Assembly: GCA_964460435.1 (NCBI GenBank)
Contig: CAYWRH010000001.1
Span: 40,677 to 104,676, forward strand
Origin: JAAZBV01 sp964460435
GTDB taxonomy: Bacteria; Desulfobacterota; DSM-4660; Desulfatiglandales; HGW-15
Direction: 5' to 3'
DNA length: 64,000 bases
Positions 16,952 through 26,789 of the stretch are shown one piece after another. Positions within the stretch are counted from its first letter, which is position 1. Every line of letters starts with the position of its first letter. A program made the position numbers and the translations under genes. A model generated the notes under the pieces. It was not told where the DNA came from. It saw only the letters and a list, made by a program, of their open reading frames with translations, and searched no databases.

Positions 16952-18052
16952 ATGAAAGAGAATTGTAGATTCAGGATACTGGTAATTGTTTGCATCGCCC
17001 TTTCAGGTTTTCTTTCAGGGTGTTCACGTGAGGAGAGCAGTGATGACAAGATAGAATTTCTTGTGCCTGTAACCGTTACAAAGGTGGGCAAAATGGATGT
17101 TGAAGAGAGGATAACAGCCACAGGCACCCTTAGAACCAGCAAGGTTGCAAGGCTTGAGGTGGAGACTGGCGGTATCCTTGAATTCCTGACAAACAGGGAT
17201 GGTAAACGGTATCGCGAAGGAGACAGCGTAAAGGCAGGCGATGTGATTGCCCGTATCACTGGTGATGATGTGCGCCTTGCAGCCAGAAAGGATGCAACCC
17301 TCCAGAGGTATGAGACAGCAAAGGATGAATATGAATCAACAAAAAAACTCTATGATGACGGGTTTAAAAGCAAGTCCGAGCTGCTCAAGATGCAGTCAAG
17401 CCTGGAGGATGCAAGGGTAGATTATGAAAAGAGCCTGAATTCGGAAAAACGCAGCAAGCTCACCACGCCAATAGATGGCATTATCCTGAGGCTTGCAAGG
17501 GACAGGGATAACCAGAACCAGCCACTTGCAGTCGGTCAGTATGTGAGCCCGGGCTTTGAGGTGGCCCGCATTGCCCCCACAGATACCCTTATTGCAGATG
17601 TAGACCTTGTTGCCCAGGACGTGGCAAGGGTATCTGAGGGTCTTGCTGCAAGGGTTAAGCATTATGCATGGAAGGATGAAGAGTTTGAAGGCAAGGTGAC
17701 AAGGCTTGATCCTGTTATAGACCCTGTCACAAGGGCTCTCAAGGCAGAGGTAGAGGTTATTAATCATGAGGGTAAACTCAGGCCAGGCATGTTTGTAGAG
17801 GTAACCATTATAAAGGAGCAGAGAAAGAATGTCCCGTGTATCCCCCGTGAGGCTGTAGTTAACAAAGGGGGAAAGTGGGTAGTATTTGTCTTAAACGGAC
17901 AGAGGGTTAATAAAAAAGAGGTGGTATTAGGGCTGGGTGATGACAATATTGTGGAAATCCGGTCAGGGCTCTCAGAGGGGGAAAGGGTTGTCACTAGGGG
18001 GCTCGAAACACTTGATGATCAGGTACGCGTCCGCGTGACAGGAACCAATTAA
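16952..18052 (+). CDS. RND periplasmic adaptor (membrane-fusion lipoprotein)
   Basis: A 366-residue HlyD/AcrA-type adaptor that would bridge inner-membrane pumps and an outer-membrane channel. The lipobox FLSGC (about residues 21-25) anchors it. A lipoyl half (ARLEVETGGILEFLTNRDGK), a coiled-coil hairpin (RYETAKDEYESTKKLYDDGF), the second lipoyl half (KLTTPIDGIILRLARDRDNQ) and a beta-barrel (GKLRPGMFVEVTIIKEQRKN) follow in order. It is the only adaptor in the seven-gene locus and must serve both RND pumps and perhaps the ABC modules. A 4-base gap separates it from the first RND gene. Confidence 0.92.
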   Translation: MKENCRFRILVIVCIALSGFLSGCSREESSDDKIEFLVPVTVTKVGKMDVEERITATGTLRTSKVARLEVETGGILEFLTNRDGKRYREGDSVKAGDVIARITGDDVRLAARKDATLQRYETAKDEYESTKKLYDDGFKSKSELLKMQSSLEDARVDYEKSLNSEKRSKLTTPIDGIILRLARDRDNQNQPLAVGQYVSPGFEVARIAPTDTLIADVDLVAQDVARVSEGLAARVKHYAWKDEEFEGKVTRLDPVIDPVTRALKAEVEVINHEGKLRPGMFVEVTIIKEQRKNVPCIPREAVVNKGGKWVVFVLNGQRVNKKEVVLGLGDDNIVEIRSGLSEGERVVTRGLETLDDQVRVRVTGTN

Positions 18053-18056
18053 TATC

Positions 18057-21000
18057 ATGTTAGCGCTAGCACGACTTGCAACAAGACGTCCCGTGGCCGT
18101 GACAGTGGTGGCAGCAGCCATTATCATGCTCGGGTGGATCTCCCTTAAGGGGCTCCCCATTGACCTTTTGCCTGATATTAAGAGCCCTACCATACTTGTC
18201 TCGGTAAAATCCGGTGACAGGCCACCCACAGAGATGGAGAGGCTCTATGGCAAACAGGTGGAACAGAGGCTCTTTACAGTTAAAGGAATAAGGTCAATTA
18301 ACCAGGTAGCCAGGGCCGGAAACCTTATAGCAAGGGTCACCTTTGAGTGGGATGCGGACATGGATATGGCCCTTGTGGATATCCAGAAGGCGATTGCATC
18401 CATATCAGCGGATGAGGATGTGGATGAGGTGGTGGTAAGGAGGCAGGACCCGCGCGAGCTTCCGGTTATCTCTATAGGCCTTGTTGCAAAAGAGGCGCTC
18501 CCCGGCCTTACAGAACTCAAGAAGATTGCCGAAAGGATGATCGCCCCAGCATTTGAACAGCTTGAGGGTGTGGCAGAGGTGAGGGTAACAGGCGGTCGCG
18601 AGGATGAAATAAGAATTATTGCTGACCGCTACCTTATGGAGGCCCATTCCATAACAATGGCCGAGCTTGAAAACCGTATAAGGGCGGCCAACATCGACAT
18701 AAGCGCAGGCACCCTTGAGGAGGGTGATAATGTATATCTGGTAAGGGGGATATCCAGATTTAATAATAGTGAAGATATTGCCCGTGTTGTGGTGAAGTAT
18801 GACCGTGATTCAAGTGAAAAATCCATACCTGTCAGGGTTGGCGATATTGCGAAGGTCATAGTCACTGACAAGAAGATCAGCGACCTTGTGCTTGTGAATG
18901 GCAAAGAGGGTGTAAGCCTCTCCATATACAAGGAGGCAGGGGCAAATACAGTAAAGGTATCCCGTGATGTTAAGAAGGCACTGACAGAACTTAATAAAGA
19001 ATTAAAGAATATGGAGTTCAGCGTGGTAAGTGATGAGGCCGCCCTGGTGGAAGATGCAATAAGTGATGTGGAGACCTCTGCTGTAATTGGCATTATCCTG
19101 GCGGTTATTGTGCTCTGGTATTTCTTAAGGTCATTAAGCTCAACTGTTATAGTGGCATCTGCCATACCGGTATCTCTTATGGCAACCCTTTTTGCCATGC
19201 ATTATGCAGGGCAGAGCCTTAACCTTATGACCCTTGGCGGTATGGCCCTGGGCGCAGGCATGCTTGTGGATAATGCCATTGTAGTAATAGAGAGTATCTT
19301 CCGCAGAAAGGAGGCAGGGGATTCACCGGAAGAAGCTGCTGCAAATGGCACAGCGGTTGTTGCAGGGGCGATTATCTCCAGCACCCTTACCACAATCGTG
19401 GTGTTTCTGCCTGTGCTCTTTATCAGGGGGCTTGCAGCAAGGCTTGTGTCAGGCATCTCATTTACTGTCATAGTCTCACTTGTTGCCTCTCTAGGTGTGG
19501 CGGTGTTTCTGATACCGGCCCTGGCAAAATGGTTTCTGCCAAAGGATACCATTAAGGAGGTAAACCCTGGAAAGACAAAGATAGAGGCCATTGTTACAGG
19601 TCTCCTCAAACATCCATATCTGGTGGTTGCAGTATCCTTTATAATTGTGGCCGTATCCGTATTCTCTCTTATGGGGCTTAAGAGCGAGCTTATGGCCCCT
19701 AATGACCCGAGGCAGTTTTCCCTCCGCATCACCGGTGTTCCGGGGCAGAGGGTGGAGGCTACAAAGAATATGGTAGCCGTGATAGAGGATATAATAAGGC
19801 AGGCCGCAGGTGATGACCTCAAGGCGATCCTCTCTGAGGTAGGCAGACTCCCGGAAGATGACCATTTTATACGTGAAGAGCTTACAGGTGAAAACAGGGC
19901 CAGGATACTTGTAAACCTTTCAACAGATGGGAAAACAGCGGGTCAGGTAGTAAAGGCTGCCTCTCCAGTGATTTCCGGGCTTAAAAATATCGAGGTCTCA
20001 TGGGAGCTTGGCACATCAGCCATAGCAAGGGCCATTGGCAGTACCGGCCCTCCCATACAGGTGGAGATATCCGGGCACTCTGCCACAGACCTAAGAAAGG
20101 CCGCAGATGCTGTGTTATCAAAACTAACGACACTGCCTGAGCTGTGGAATGTCCGCTCTTCATTTGAAGGGGGTGCGCCCGAGCTTCATATCGTGCTGAA
20201 CCGCACCCTGTGTGACGGCCTTGGCGTTGATATAGAGATGGTTTCAAGGGTGATTGAATCGGCCCTGGATGGCAAGGTTGTGACCGAGATGACAACAGGA
20301 GATGAAGAGAAAGATGTTGTTTTGAAGGTTGAACAGGGCGCTGATATAGGGCTTAAATCCATACCCTTTACCACCTCAAAAGGGGAGCGCCTTACCATAG
20401 GGGATATCGCAGATTTTGTTAATGTAGATGGGGCGCTTGAGATTTTTAGGCGTGACCAGAAAAGGGTGGCAATGGTGACTGCGAGGATCAGGGAGGGGGT
20501 GAAATACCCTTTGGCAAAGGCTGCTACAGAATCGGCGATTAACAGCATGGATCTCTCCCCCGGCCTTAGTATGAGGCTTACCGGTGAAGAGGAGGAGAGG
20601 GCCAAGACCTTTTCGGAACTCGAATGGGCAGGCATAATATCTGTTATTCTTGTCTTCATGGTTTTAGCCGGCACCTTTGAATCCTTTCTTCATCCATTCA
20701 CTGTGCTCTCCTCTATACCCTTTGCCCTCATAGGCGTGGCGGCTGTCCTATCGCCGTCAGGAAGGCCTATAGGGATCATGGAGGCATTAGGCCTTATAGT
20801 GCTCACAGGCATTGCTGTAAATGATGCGATACTTATGGTGCAGACAGCAGGCCAGTTAATTAAGGAGGGTGCTGAAAGAAAAGCGGCGCTGGCAAGGGCA
20901 GCAGCCATCAGGCTCAGGCCTATCATAATGACATCTGCCACGACCATACTTGCCCTTTTTCCCCTTGCCCTGGGTATAGGTGAAGCGGCCCAGCTAAGGG

Positions 21001-21119
21001 CACCTATGGCCATAACAATAATAGGGGGCATCACTGCATCTACGCTTACCTCCCTGTTTGTAATACCATGCCTCTATCTGATACTCGACAAACTGCGATT
21101 CAAACGGGCCAGGGTATGA
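18057..21119 (+). CDS. RND efflux pump, first of a tandem pair
   Basis: A 1020-residue inner-membrane pump with 12 membrane helices, two large periplasmic porter/docking loops (about 30-330 and 540-850) and the internal repeat typical of AcrB/MdtB proteins. In helix 4 the motif GMLVDNAIVVIE keeps the first proton-relay Asp; helix 10 has GIAVNDAILMV where AcrB has Lys, a common variant outside enterobacteria. The gene ends in TGA overlapping the ATG of the next RND gene (ATGA). Tandem RNDs with one adaptor recall MdtABC, where two different pump subunits form a heterotrimer. Confidence 0.93.
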   Translation: MLALARLATRRPVAVTVVAAAIIMLGWISLKGLPIDLLPDIKSPTILVSVKSGDRPPTEMERLYGKQVEQRLFTVKGIRSINQVARAGNLIARVTFEWDADMDMALVDIQKAIASISADEDVDEVVVRRQDPRELPVISIGLVAKEALPGLTELKKIAERMIAPAFEQLEGVAEVRVTGGREDEIRIIADRYLMEAHSITMAELENRIRAANIDISAGTLEEGDNVYLVRGISRFNNSEDIARVVVKYDRDSSEKSIPVRVGDIAKVIVTDKKISDLVLVNGKEGVSLSIYKEAGANTVKVSRDVKKALTELNKELKNMEFSVVSDEAALVEDAISDVETSAVIGIILAVIVLWYFLRSLSSTVIVASAIPVSLMATLFAMHYAGQSLNLMTLGGMALGAGMLVDNAIVVIESIFRRKEAGDSPEEAAANGTAVVAGAIISSTLTTIVVFLPVLFIRGLAARLVSGISFTVIVSLVASLGVAVFLIPALAKWFLPKDTIKEVNPGKTKIEAIVTGLLKHPYLVVAVSFIIVAVSVFSLMGLKSELMAPNDPRQFSLRITGVPGQRVEATKNMVAVIEDIIRQAAGDDLKAILSEVGRLPEDDHFIREELTGENRARILVNLSTDGKTAGQVVKAASPVISGLKNIEVSWELGTSAIARAIGSTGPPIQVEISGHSATDLRKAADAVLSKLTTLPELWNVRSSFEGGAPELHIVLNRTLCDGLGVDIEMVSRVIESALDGKVVTEMTTGDEEKDVVLKVEQGADIGLKSIPFTTSKGERLTIGDIADFVNVDGALEIFRRDQKRVAMVTARIREGVKYPLAKAATESAINSMDLSPGLSMRLTGEEEERAKTFSELEWAGIISVILVFMVLAGTFESFLHPFTVLSSIPFALIGVAAVLSPSGRPIGIMEALGLIVLTGIAVNDAILMVQTAGQLIKEGAERKAALARAAAIRLRPIIMTSATTILALFPLALGIGEAAQLRAPMAITIIGGITASTLTSLFVIPCLYLILDKLRFKRARV

Positions 21120-24100
21120 GCTGGTATAATTTTCCTGTAAAAAGGCCTGTGGCCACGGCCATGTTTTTCTGCGCCATCCTGCTTCTGGGTCTGGTCGGTT
21201 GGGAGAGGATACCTGTGGAGCTTATCCCTGATCTTGAGGGTGACTCCATCCATATTGATTTTGTAAGGCTTAACAGCGAACCAGAGGTGGTTGAGCGCGA
21301 AATACTGATCCCCTTAGAGGAGAAGGCCTCAGCGCTTGAGGGGATAAAGGAGACATTCGGAACTGTTAATGGCTCGAACGGCTCCCTTGATATTAATTTT
21401 GAACCGGGCACCGATATCAAGATCAGGCAGCTTGAGCTCCAGCGGATTGCTGCTGAGCTTAACAGGGAGCAGCCAAGGGGTTCATATATAAATGTCGGCG
21501 GCCAGGACTTTTCAATGATAAGCCGGATCGTGATGAGCATACAGGTCCTTGGCGGTGATGACACAGACAGTTTAAGGAGTTTTGTCGAGGAGAATATTGA
21601 GTCACGCATTGCAGCAGTAAATGGTGTGGCCAATGTTTTCGTGATGGGCGGCGCACCAGAAGAGATAACCATAAGGGTTGACCCTGATAAATGCTCTGCC
21701 CTTGGCATATCACCACAGGAGGTATCGACAACGCTTTCACGCTCTGTTCAGAGACTAAAATTCCTGGGCGGTCTTGAAGACAGCACAATACGTCAGCCGG
21801 TCATCCTGGATGGCAGGCCTAAAGGGGTATATGAGCTGGGAGAGTTAAGGATAAGCCCTGAAAGGTCTGTGCTTATACGTCATGTTGCTGAAGTGTCAAA
21901 GGGCACAGGCAGAAAAGAGAGCATATACAGGGTAAACAGCAAGCCATCAGTTGCCCTCCTGATATTCAAGGAGGAGGGGGCAAACCTTGTCAGACTGGGT
22001 GAGGAGGTCAGGAGGCGTCTTAATGAACTCAAAAAGGAGTTTAAACCATATGGCATTGATTTTTTAACAGGGTTTGATGCAGCAAAAACAGTTGAGAAAC
22101 AGATAGACAGGCTCAAGAAACTTGCAATAAGCGGATTTATCATCTCTATTGTTATACTCTTTCTTTTTATAAAAAGGCTAAGGGCAGTTACTGTTGTTGC
22201 CATTGCCGTGCCTGTGAGCCTTTTATCTTCAATGGCCTTTCTCTATACCGGCGGATACACGCTCAATCTTGTTACGCTCATAGGGCTTGCTGTTGGAGTA
22301 GGCATGCTTGTAGATAACAGCATAGTTGTCTATGAGGCAGCACAGCGCAGGCTTGAAAGGGGTGTTGACCCGGACAGGGCAGCAGGGGATGGCGTAAGGA
22401 TAACCTTTAAGGCGATCCTTGCATCTACGGTGACAAATGCCATTGTCTTTCTGCCTGTATTCTTTCTGGTAGAGGATAGTATGTTGAGGGGGGTGATGAA
22501 GCTCCTTGCCGCTGCTATACTTATTCCTTTAGGGTCATCACTTCTTGTTGCCGTAGGGCTAGTTCCTCTTTTAGCCAGAAGATTTGCAGCGCCTGCTGCC
22601 ATGGATCGGTTAAGAGCCTTAAAAAGGCGCAGGGAACTATACATGGGTCTCCCTTTACCTGACAGGTGGCGTGATCTGTTTACAGGTCTTTTAAAAAATT
22701 CCATGCGGAACCCTGCAACCTGGATCATGGTTATAACAGCGGCCCTGTTTTTTACAATAATTGTAGGGCTGCCCTGGGTTATGATCGGATCAAGGAACCA
22801 GGAGTCTCAGGAGGCAGATGAGATACAGCTCGCAATTGATGTCCCTGCAGGGGATTCCCTTGAGTCAGTAAGCAGGGACTTCTATTCACTTGAACAGGAG
22901 GCTCTTAAAATAGAGGGTGTAGAAGCTGTTGAGAGCATGATACAGGAAAAGAACAGCACCCTTACCATCCGATTTGCTGAAAAGGGGGTGCGTCCCCCTG
23001 AACTTACTGCCCCTCTTGTGAGAGAAAAGATCAAACAGGCTGCAAAAAAGTTAAGGGGATTTGATGTCACTTCACAAAACTCAGCCGGACAGGGCAGGGG
23101 CAGGCGGGGGTCTGGCGCAGCAACCCTTATGGGTCAGGGGAAATCTGAGATTATTATATCAGGTGCTGATTCAAGGAAATTGATGGACATAGCCCTTTCA
23201 TTAAAGGAGCGGCTTGAATCCATCCCTGAAATCAGTGAGGTTCAGGAATCATCAAGGCCTGGTCAGGATGAGATACACATAATACCTGATCACAAGATAC
23301 TGAACAGCCTGGGGCTCTTCTCGGATCAGGTGTTTATCATGCTGAGGCTGGCGCTCTCCAGGGAAGGCACACAGATGAGCGCCGGAACAATAGAGGCAGA
23401 TGGTAAGGAGATCCCGATTGTTATCAGGAGCAATGAAACCGGATCAAATAACCTGACCCGGCGAATGGAGGATCTCAGGATAAATACCTCTGCCGGTGTA
23501 ATTACCCTTGGGTACATATCTGATGCCCGCAAGATGCCCCCGCCAAATGTGATAGAACACCATAATGGAAGGCGTGAGATGAGGGTTTACTACTCATTTA
23601 AGAGAGATGCCCCATCCACAGGGCCGGCCCGTGAGGCCCTGGATAAAGAGATATTGAGCATGATAGAGTCTGTGCCCCTGCCTGAAGGTTATGTTATCAA
23701 TCCTACAGAGGATGACGAGACAGCGAGCATGGCAAGGCGCATCCTTATCCCTATTGTTCTATTACTCTTTGCAGTACTGGCCATTACCTTTGAATCCCTC
23801 ACCATGCCAATCCTTGTGCTGCTCGCAGCCCCCCTTACCATTATCGGGGCTGTATGGGCGCTCTGTTTTGCAGGCATGCCCCTGTTAAGCCCTATGGCCA
23901 TAGCAGGCATGGTAGTTCTTATGGGGATCATGGTAAACCCCGCGATTCTGCTTGTGGACAGGATGCAGGAAAGGGTGCTTGGAAGCAGGTGGTCTGCAGG
24001 CGCTGCTGCCCTTGCAGCGGTGCGTGAACGGTCAAGGCCGGTACTGATGACAACCGCCACAACCATTGCAGGTTTGTGGCCCCTTGCCATCTCTACAGGG

Positions 24101-25870
24101 GCAGAGAATGAGATGTGGCCCCCATTTGCTGTTGTGATAATGGGGGGGCTTGTTACATCGGGGCTCCTCATTCTTCTTGTTATCCCGATAGGGTTTGTCT
24201 TCTTAAGCAGGATAGACAGGATATTCGGAAGGCTTGGGCCATGGATAACCGTATCATGGATATGCGCCACCGCTATTGTCATGACGCCTCTCATATATTT
24301 TGAACAGATAACCACGCTTACATGGCAGGTAACAACCACTATTCTGGTTGCATCGGTATTCTTAGGTATATTTGTGCTCATCTTCCGCAAACCCGAACTG
24401 CCTCAACCCTCTGAGGGTGTTGAGGTGGAGGTAAAATATATCCACAAGATATATGGCAGGCCCGGCCCCATTGGCAAGGCCATCAGGGCAGGGGAACATT
24501 TTGCCATAAAGGTGCTTAACCGGGGCGGAAAACCCTTTTTGCCCTCTGATGTTATCCAGCCCATGATAACAGTTATAGTGCTTCTTATGGGGGTGTCATA
24601 TCTTGCATTTTCACTGAGCACCATCTTCTGGCGGATCGTCTTTTCATTTGCCGGGGCTGTCTTACTCATAAGGCTGCTCTCCCTTATACGAAAGATACGC
24701 GGCAAATGTGATGAAAAGGGGAATACCTTGCCGGGCGGGATTGAAAACATGCTCGCCACTATTATTCCATGGATTGTCCTCTGCCTTAACGGGATATTCT
24801 ATTATCTGGCGCCTGTCTCTGTTGGCAAACACCCGCGTATGGCCCTGTTTCCCATGCTGCTTATTGCCCTGCTGATAATTTTTATTCAGGCAGGCAGGAA
24901 GAGCGCAAAGGATCTTGCAACAGGCAAAATAAAAGAAAAATATGATGCTGGTTTTATTTATCGTACAAAACTCATCTGGCGAGAGATGTGTAGGTTGCTT
25001 TTTGGTCTTGATCTGCCAAGGGATGAGCATCAGGCCCTTAAGAATATTAACTTCAGGGCAGAAAGGGGCATGATAGGTATACTTGGCCCCAATGGCGCCG
25101 GTAAAACAACACTGTTAAGGGCCATAGCGGGAATACTTGATCCGACTGCCGGTGTAATTACAATGGGCGGGGTACCCCTTAAAAAGATCAGGAGATTTCT
25201 TGCCAACTGGGTAGGGTATCTGCCACAGGATTTTGGCCTGCCCAAAAACCTTACAGGCAGGGAATACCTTGAATACTATGCCCTGTTATACAGGATAGAT
25301 GAAAGGGACAAGATTATTGAGAGGGTCAACTTCCTCCTTACCGAGGTGGGGCTGGCTGAACAGGCGGACAAAAGGATCGGGGATTATTCAGGCGGCATGA
25401 GGCAGCGTGTGGCGGTTGCTCGCACCCTGTTAAGGCTTCCGCCTGTGATCATCGTGGATGAACCGACAGTGGGGCTTGACCCAAAGGAGCGCATCAGGTT
25501 TAGAAACCTCCTCTCAAGGCTTGCTGAGACAAGGATAGTGCTCTTTTCCACCCATGTTGTTGAGGATGTTGCTGTTGCATGTGAACGGGTGATAGTGCTT
25601 TCAAAGGGGAAGAAGGTCTTTGATGGTGAGCCAGGCCTGCTCGCATCTGTAGCTGATGGAAAGACATGGGAGATGAGGATCAGGGAGGGTGAAGAGAATA
25701 ATCTGCCGGAGAATGCCATTGTGGTGGATCAGGCGCCCGAGGCTGATGGAACATACCATGTCAGGATACTCTGTCATGATGCCCCTGCGAAGGACGCAAA
25801 GGCTGTTGTCCCCAATCTTCAGGATGGCTACCTTGAGCTTGTGGGGACGAGAAGGAAGAGGGTAGTTTGA
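21116..25870 (+). CDS. RND pump fused to extra membrane helices and an ABC ATPase domain
   Basis: A 1584-residue protein, starting at ATG 21116 because its first residues MSWYNFPVKRPVATAMF match RND N-termini and the ATG overlaps the stop of the previous pump. Residues 1-1035 form a complete RND pump (GMLVDNSIVVYEAAQ in helix 4, GIMVNPAILLVDRM in helix 10). Then come about six further hydrophobic helices (near 1042-1062, 1073-1090, 1149-1170, 1173-1190, 1211-1233, 1241-1258). From about 1305 follows a full ABC ATPase: Walker A ILGPNGAGKTT (about 1323), Q-loop GYLPQDFGLP, signature YSGGMRQR (about 1424), Walker B VIIVDEPTVGLDP (about 1445), H-switch FSTHVVED. The frame is continuous with no stop between modules. 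A fusion of proton-driven and ATP-driven pump parts is highly unusual. Confidence in the domains is high; their coupling is inferred. Confidence 0.93.
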   Translation: MSWYNFPVKRPVATAMFFCAILLLGLVGWERIPVELIPDLEGDSIHIDFVRLNSEPEVVEREILIPLEEKASALEGIKETFGTVNGSNGSLDINFEPGTDIKIRQLELQRIAAELNREQPRGSYINVGGQDFSMISRIVMSIQVLGGDDTDSLRSFVEENIESRIAAVNGVANVFVMGGAPEEITIRVDPDKCSALGISPQEVSTTLSRSVQRLKFLGGLEDSTIRQPVILDGRPKGVYELGELRISPERSVLIRHVAEVSKGTGRKESIYRVNSKPSVALLIFKEEGANLVRLGEEVRRRLNELKKEFKPYGIDFLTGFDAAKTVEKQIDRLKKLAISGFIISIVILFLFIKRLRAVTVVAIAVPVSLLSSMAFLYTGGYTLNLVTLIGLAVGVGMLVDNSIVVYEAAQRRLERGVDPDRAAGDGVRITFKAILASTVTNAIVFLPVFFLVEDSMLRGVMKLLAAAILIPLGSSLLVAVGLVPLLARRFAAPAAMDRLRALKRRRELYMGLPLPDRWRDLFTGLLKNSMRNPATWIMVITAALFFTIIVGLPWVMIGSRNQESQEADEIQLAIDVPAGDSLESVSRDFYSLEQEALKIEGVEAVESMIQEKNSTLTIRFAEKGVRPPELTAPLVREKIKQAAKKLRGFDVTSQNSAGQGRGRRGSGAATLMGQGKSEIIISGADSRKLMDIALSLKERLESIPEISEVQESSRPGQDEIHIIPDHKILNSLGLFSDQVFIMLRLALSREGTQMSAGTIEADGKEIPIVIRSNETGSNNLTRRMEDLRINTSAGVITLGYISDARKMPPPNVIEHHNGRREMRVYYSFKRDAPSTGPAREALDKEILSMIESVPLPEGYVINPTEDDETASMARRILIPIVLLLFAVLAITFESLTMPILVLLAAPLTIIGAVWALCFAGMPLLSPMAIAGMVVLMGIMVNPAILLVDRMQERVLGSRWSAGAAALAAVRERSRPVLMTTATTIAGLWPLAISTGAENEMWPPFAVVIMGGLVTSGLLILLVIPIGFVFLSRIDRIFGRLGPWITVSWICATAIVMTPLIYFEQITTLTWQVTTTILVASVFLGIFVLIFRKPELPQPSEGVEVEVKYIHKIYGRPGPIGKAIRAGEHFAIKVLNRGGKPFLPSDVIQPMITVIVLLMGVSYLAFSLSTIFWRIVFSFAGAVLLIRLLSLIRKIRGKCDEKGNTLPGGIENMLATIIPWIVLCLNGIFYYLAPVSVGKHPRMALFPMLLIALLIIFIQAGRKSAKDLATGKIKEKYDAGFIYRTKLIWREMCRLLFGLDLPRDEHQALKNINFRAERGMIGILGPNGAGKTTLLRAIAGILDPTAGVITMGGVPLKKIRRFLANWVGYLPQDFGLPKNLTGREYLEYYALLYRIDERDKIIERVNFLLTEVGLAEQADKRIGDYSGGMRQRVAVARTLLRLPPVIIVDEPTVGLDPKERIRFRNLLSRLAETRIVLFSTHVVEDVAVACERVIVLSKGKKVFDGEPGLLASVADGKTWEMRIREGEENNLPENAIVVDQAPEADGTYHVRILCHDAPAKDAKAVVPNLQDGYLELVGTRRKRVV

Positions 25871-25915
25871 AATTCAAGATTCAAGATTGAAGATTCAAAA
25901 TTCGAAATTTGGAGC
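25871..25915. repeat. Short A+T-rich degenerate direct repeats
   Basis: Immediately after the fusion gene, units of the type ATTCAAGATT / ATTGAAGATT / ATTCAAAATT follow one another. Similar word families recur at 26790-26880. They look like a dispersed intergenic repeat that has entered the operon. No coding potential. Confidence 0.5.
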
Positions 25916-25959
25916 TCGACTTTAAGAGCTCTAAGTTCAATGCTTATTTAAATAAAGCC

Positions 25960-26028
25960 GTCATTCCCGCGAAGGCGGGAATCCATTGTTATTAAAGACC
26001 AGCAGGCTCCCACCTTCACGGGAATGAC
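25960..26028. repeat. Imperfect long inverted repeat (MITE/REP-like hairpin)
   Basis: The 21-base left arm (25960-25980) starts GTCATTCCCGCGAAGG, and the right arm (26008-26028) is its reverse complement at 19 of 21 positions. The loop is about 27 bases. The left arm is itself a small hairpin (TTCCCGCgaaGGCGGGAA). Elements of this word type are common dispersed intergenic repeats in proteobacteria. It lies inside the operon between the fusion gene and the second permease gene, where it could act as a processing or attenuation hairpin. Confidence 0.75.
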
Positions 26029-26066
26029 AGGCTAAATATGTTGAATTACATATATGGATTAAAGGT

Positions 26067-26762
26067 ATGTTAGATAAACTTAAAACCTATTTGAGTATTA
26101 TGATCTACTCAGGCCGCCTAATGGCAGGTAAAAGGTTCTGGATAATAATATTTCTGCCCCTTATCTGGCCTGTTTTACAGGCCCTGTTTATCTGGATCGG
26201 ATGGAGTGATGCAAAATTTAACCCCGCTGATGCACATATGCTTATTTCCATTCCCCTCTCAATTGTTGCGATGGGGCTTGGGTTACGCATCATAGCAGGG
26301 GAGATAGACAGCAGGACACTTGAGATCGCCTACACAGTGCCAGGCGGGTGCCACCGGGTATGGCTCGCCAAGATAGCAACCTGTTTCTGTCTGCTCATTG
26401 CAAGCGAGGCGCTGCTTGCCCTCTTTACAATGGTATTTCTCATATCTGTTTCAATCGGGACATTCTATGGAGCGCTCCAGGCCGCCATGTTCTGCCTTGT
26501 TATGGGTATGGGGCTTTCAGCATTTTTCAGGAGCGAGATAACAGGGGCAATGGCAACTATTCTCTTTTTTGCATTAGGGGTTATGGCAAGTTCATTCCGT
26601 ATATCGCCATTTTTTAACCCCCTTGCATTGAGCCCTTCTGAAAAGGCACAGGCTGTTACCTATGCAATACAGAACAGGATATTTTTTATAATTTTTATTG
26701 TGGCTATAACACTGCTCACCTTCCTGCGTGTGGAAAGAAGGGAAAAGATGCTGAGAGATTAA
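26067..26762 (+). CDS. ABC-2-type permease, second of the locus
   Basis: A 231-residue membrane protein with about six helices (for example FWIIIFLPLIWPVLQALFIW near 24-44 and FFIIFIVAITLLTFL near the end). The segment MGLGLRIIAGEIDSRTLEIA with an intracellular EIDSRTLE motif is characteristic of ABC-2/NatB-like permeases that contact the ATPase. It follows the RND-ABC fusion gene by 196 bases of repeat DNA. It is therefore the obvious partner for the fused ATPase domain, giving a split transporter whose ATPase is tethered to an RND pump. Confidence 0.8.
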   Translation: MLDKLKTYLSIMIYSGRLMAGKRFWIIIFLPLIWPVLQALFIWIGWSDAKFNPADAHMLISIPLSIVAMGLGLRIIAGEIDSRTLEIAYTVPGGCHRVWLAKIATCFCLLIASEALLALFTMVFLISVSIGTFYGALQAAMFCLVMGMGLSAFFRSEITGAMATILFFALGVMASSFRISPFFNPLALSPSEKAQAVTYAIQNRIFFIIFIVAITLLTFLRVERREKMLRD

Positions 26763-26789
26763 GATTTATTTAAAGTTTTTGATTTTCAT

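Noticed and set aside
21068..21115. Sixteen extra N-terminal residues on the RND-ABC fusion
   Set aside because: They overlap the previous pump in another frame; the ATG at 21116 overlaps the stop codon and starts the conserved RND N-terminus.
23689..24390. A 233-codon minus-strand frame inside the RND-ABC gene
   Set aside because: It lies wholly opposite a strongly supported gene and reads as low-complexity Ser/Thr/Ile-rich sequence typical of antisense frames.
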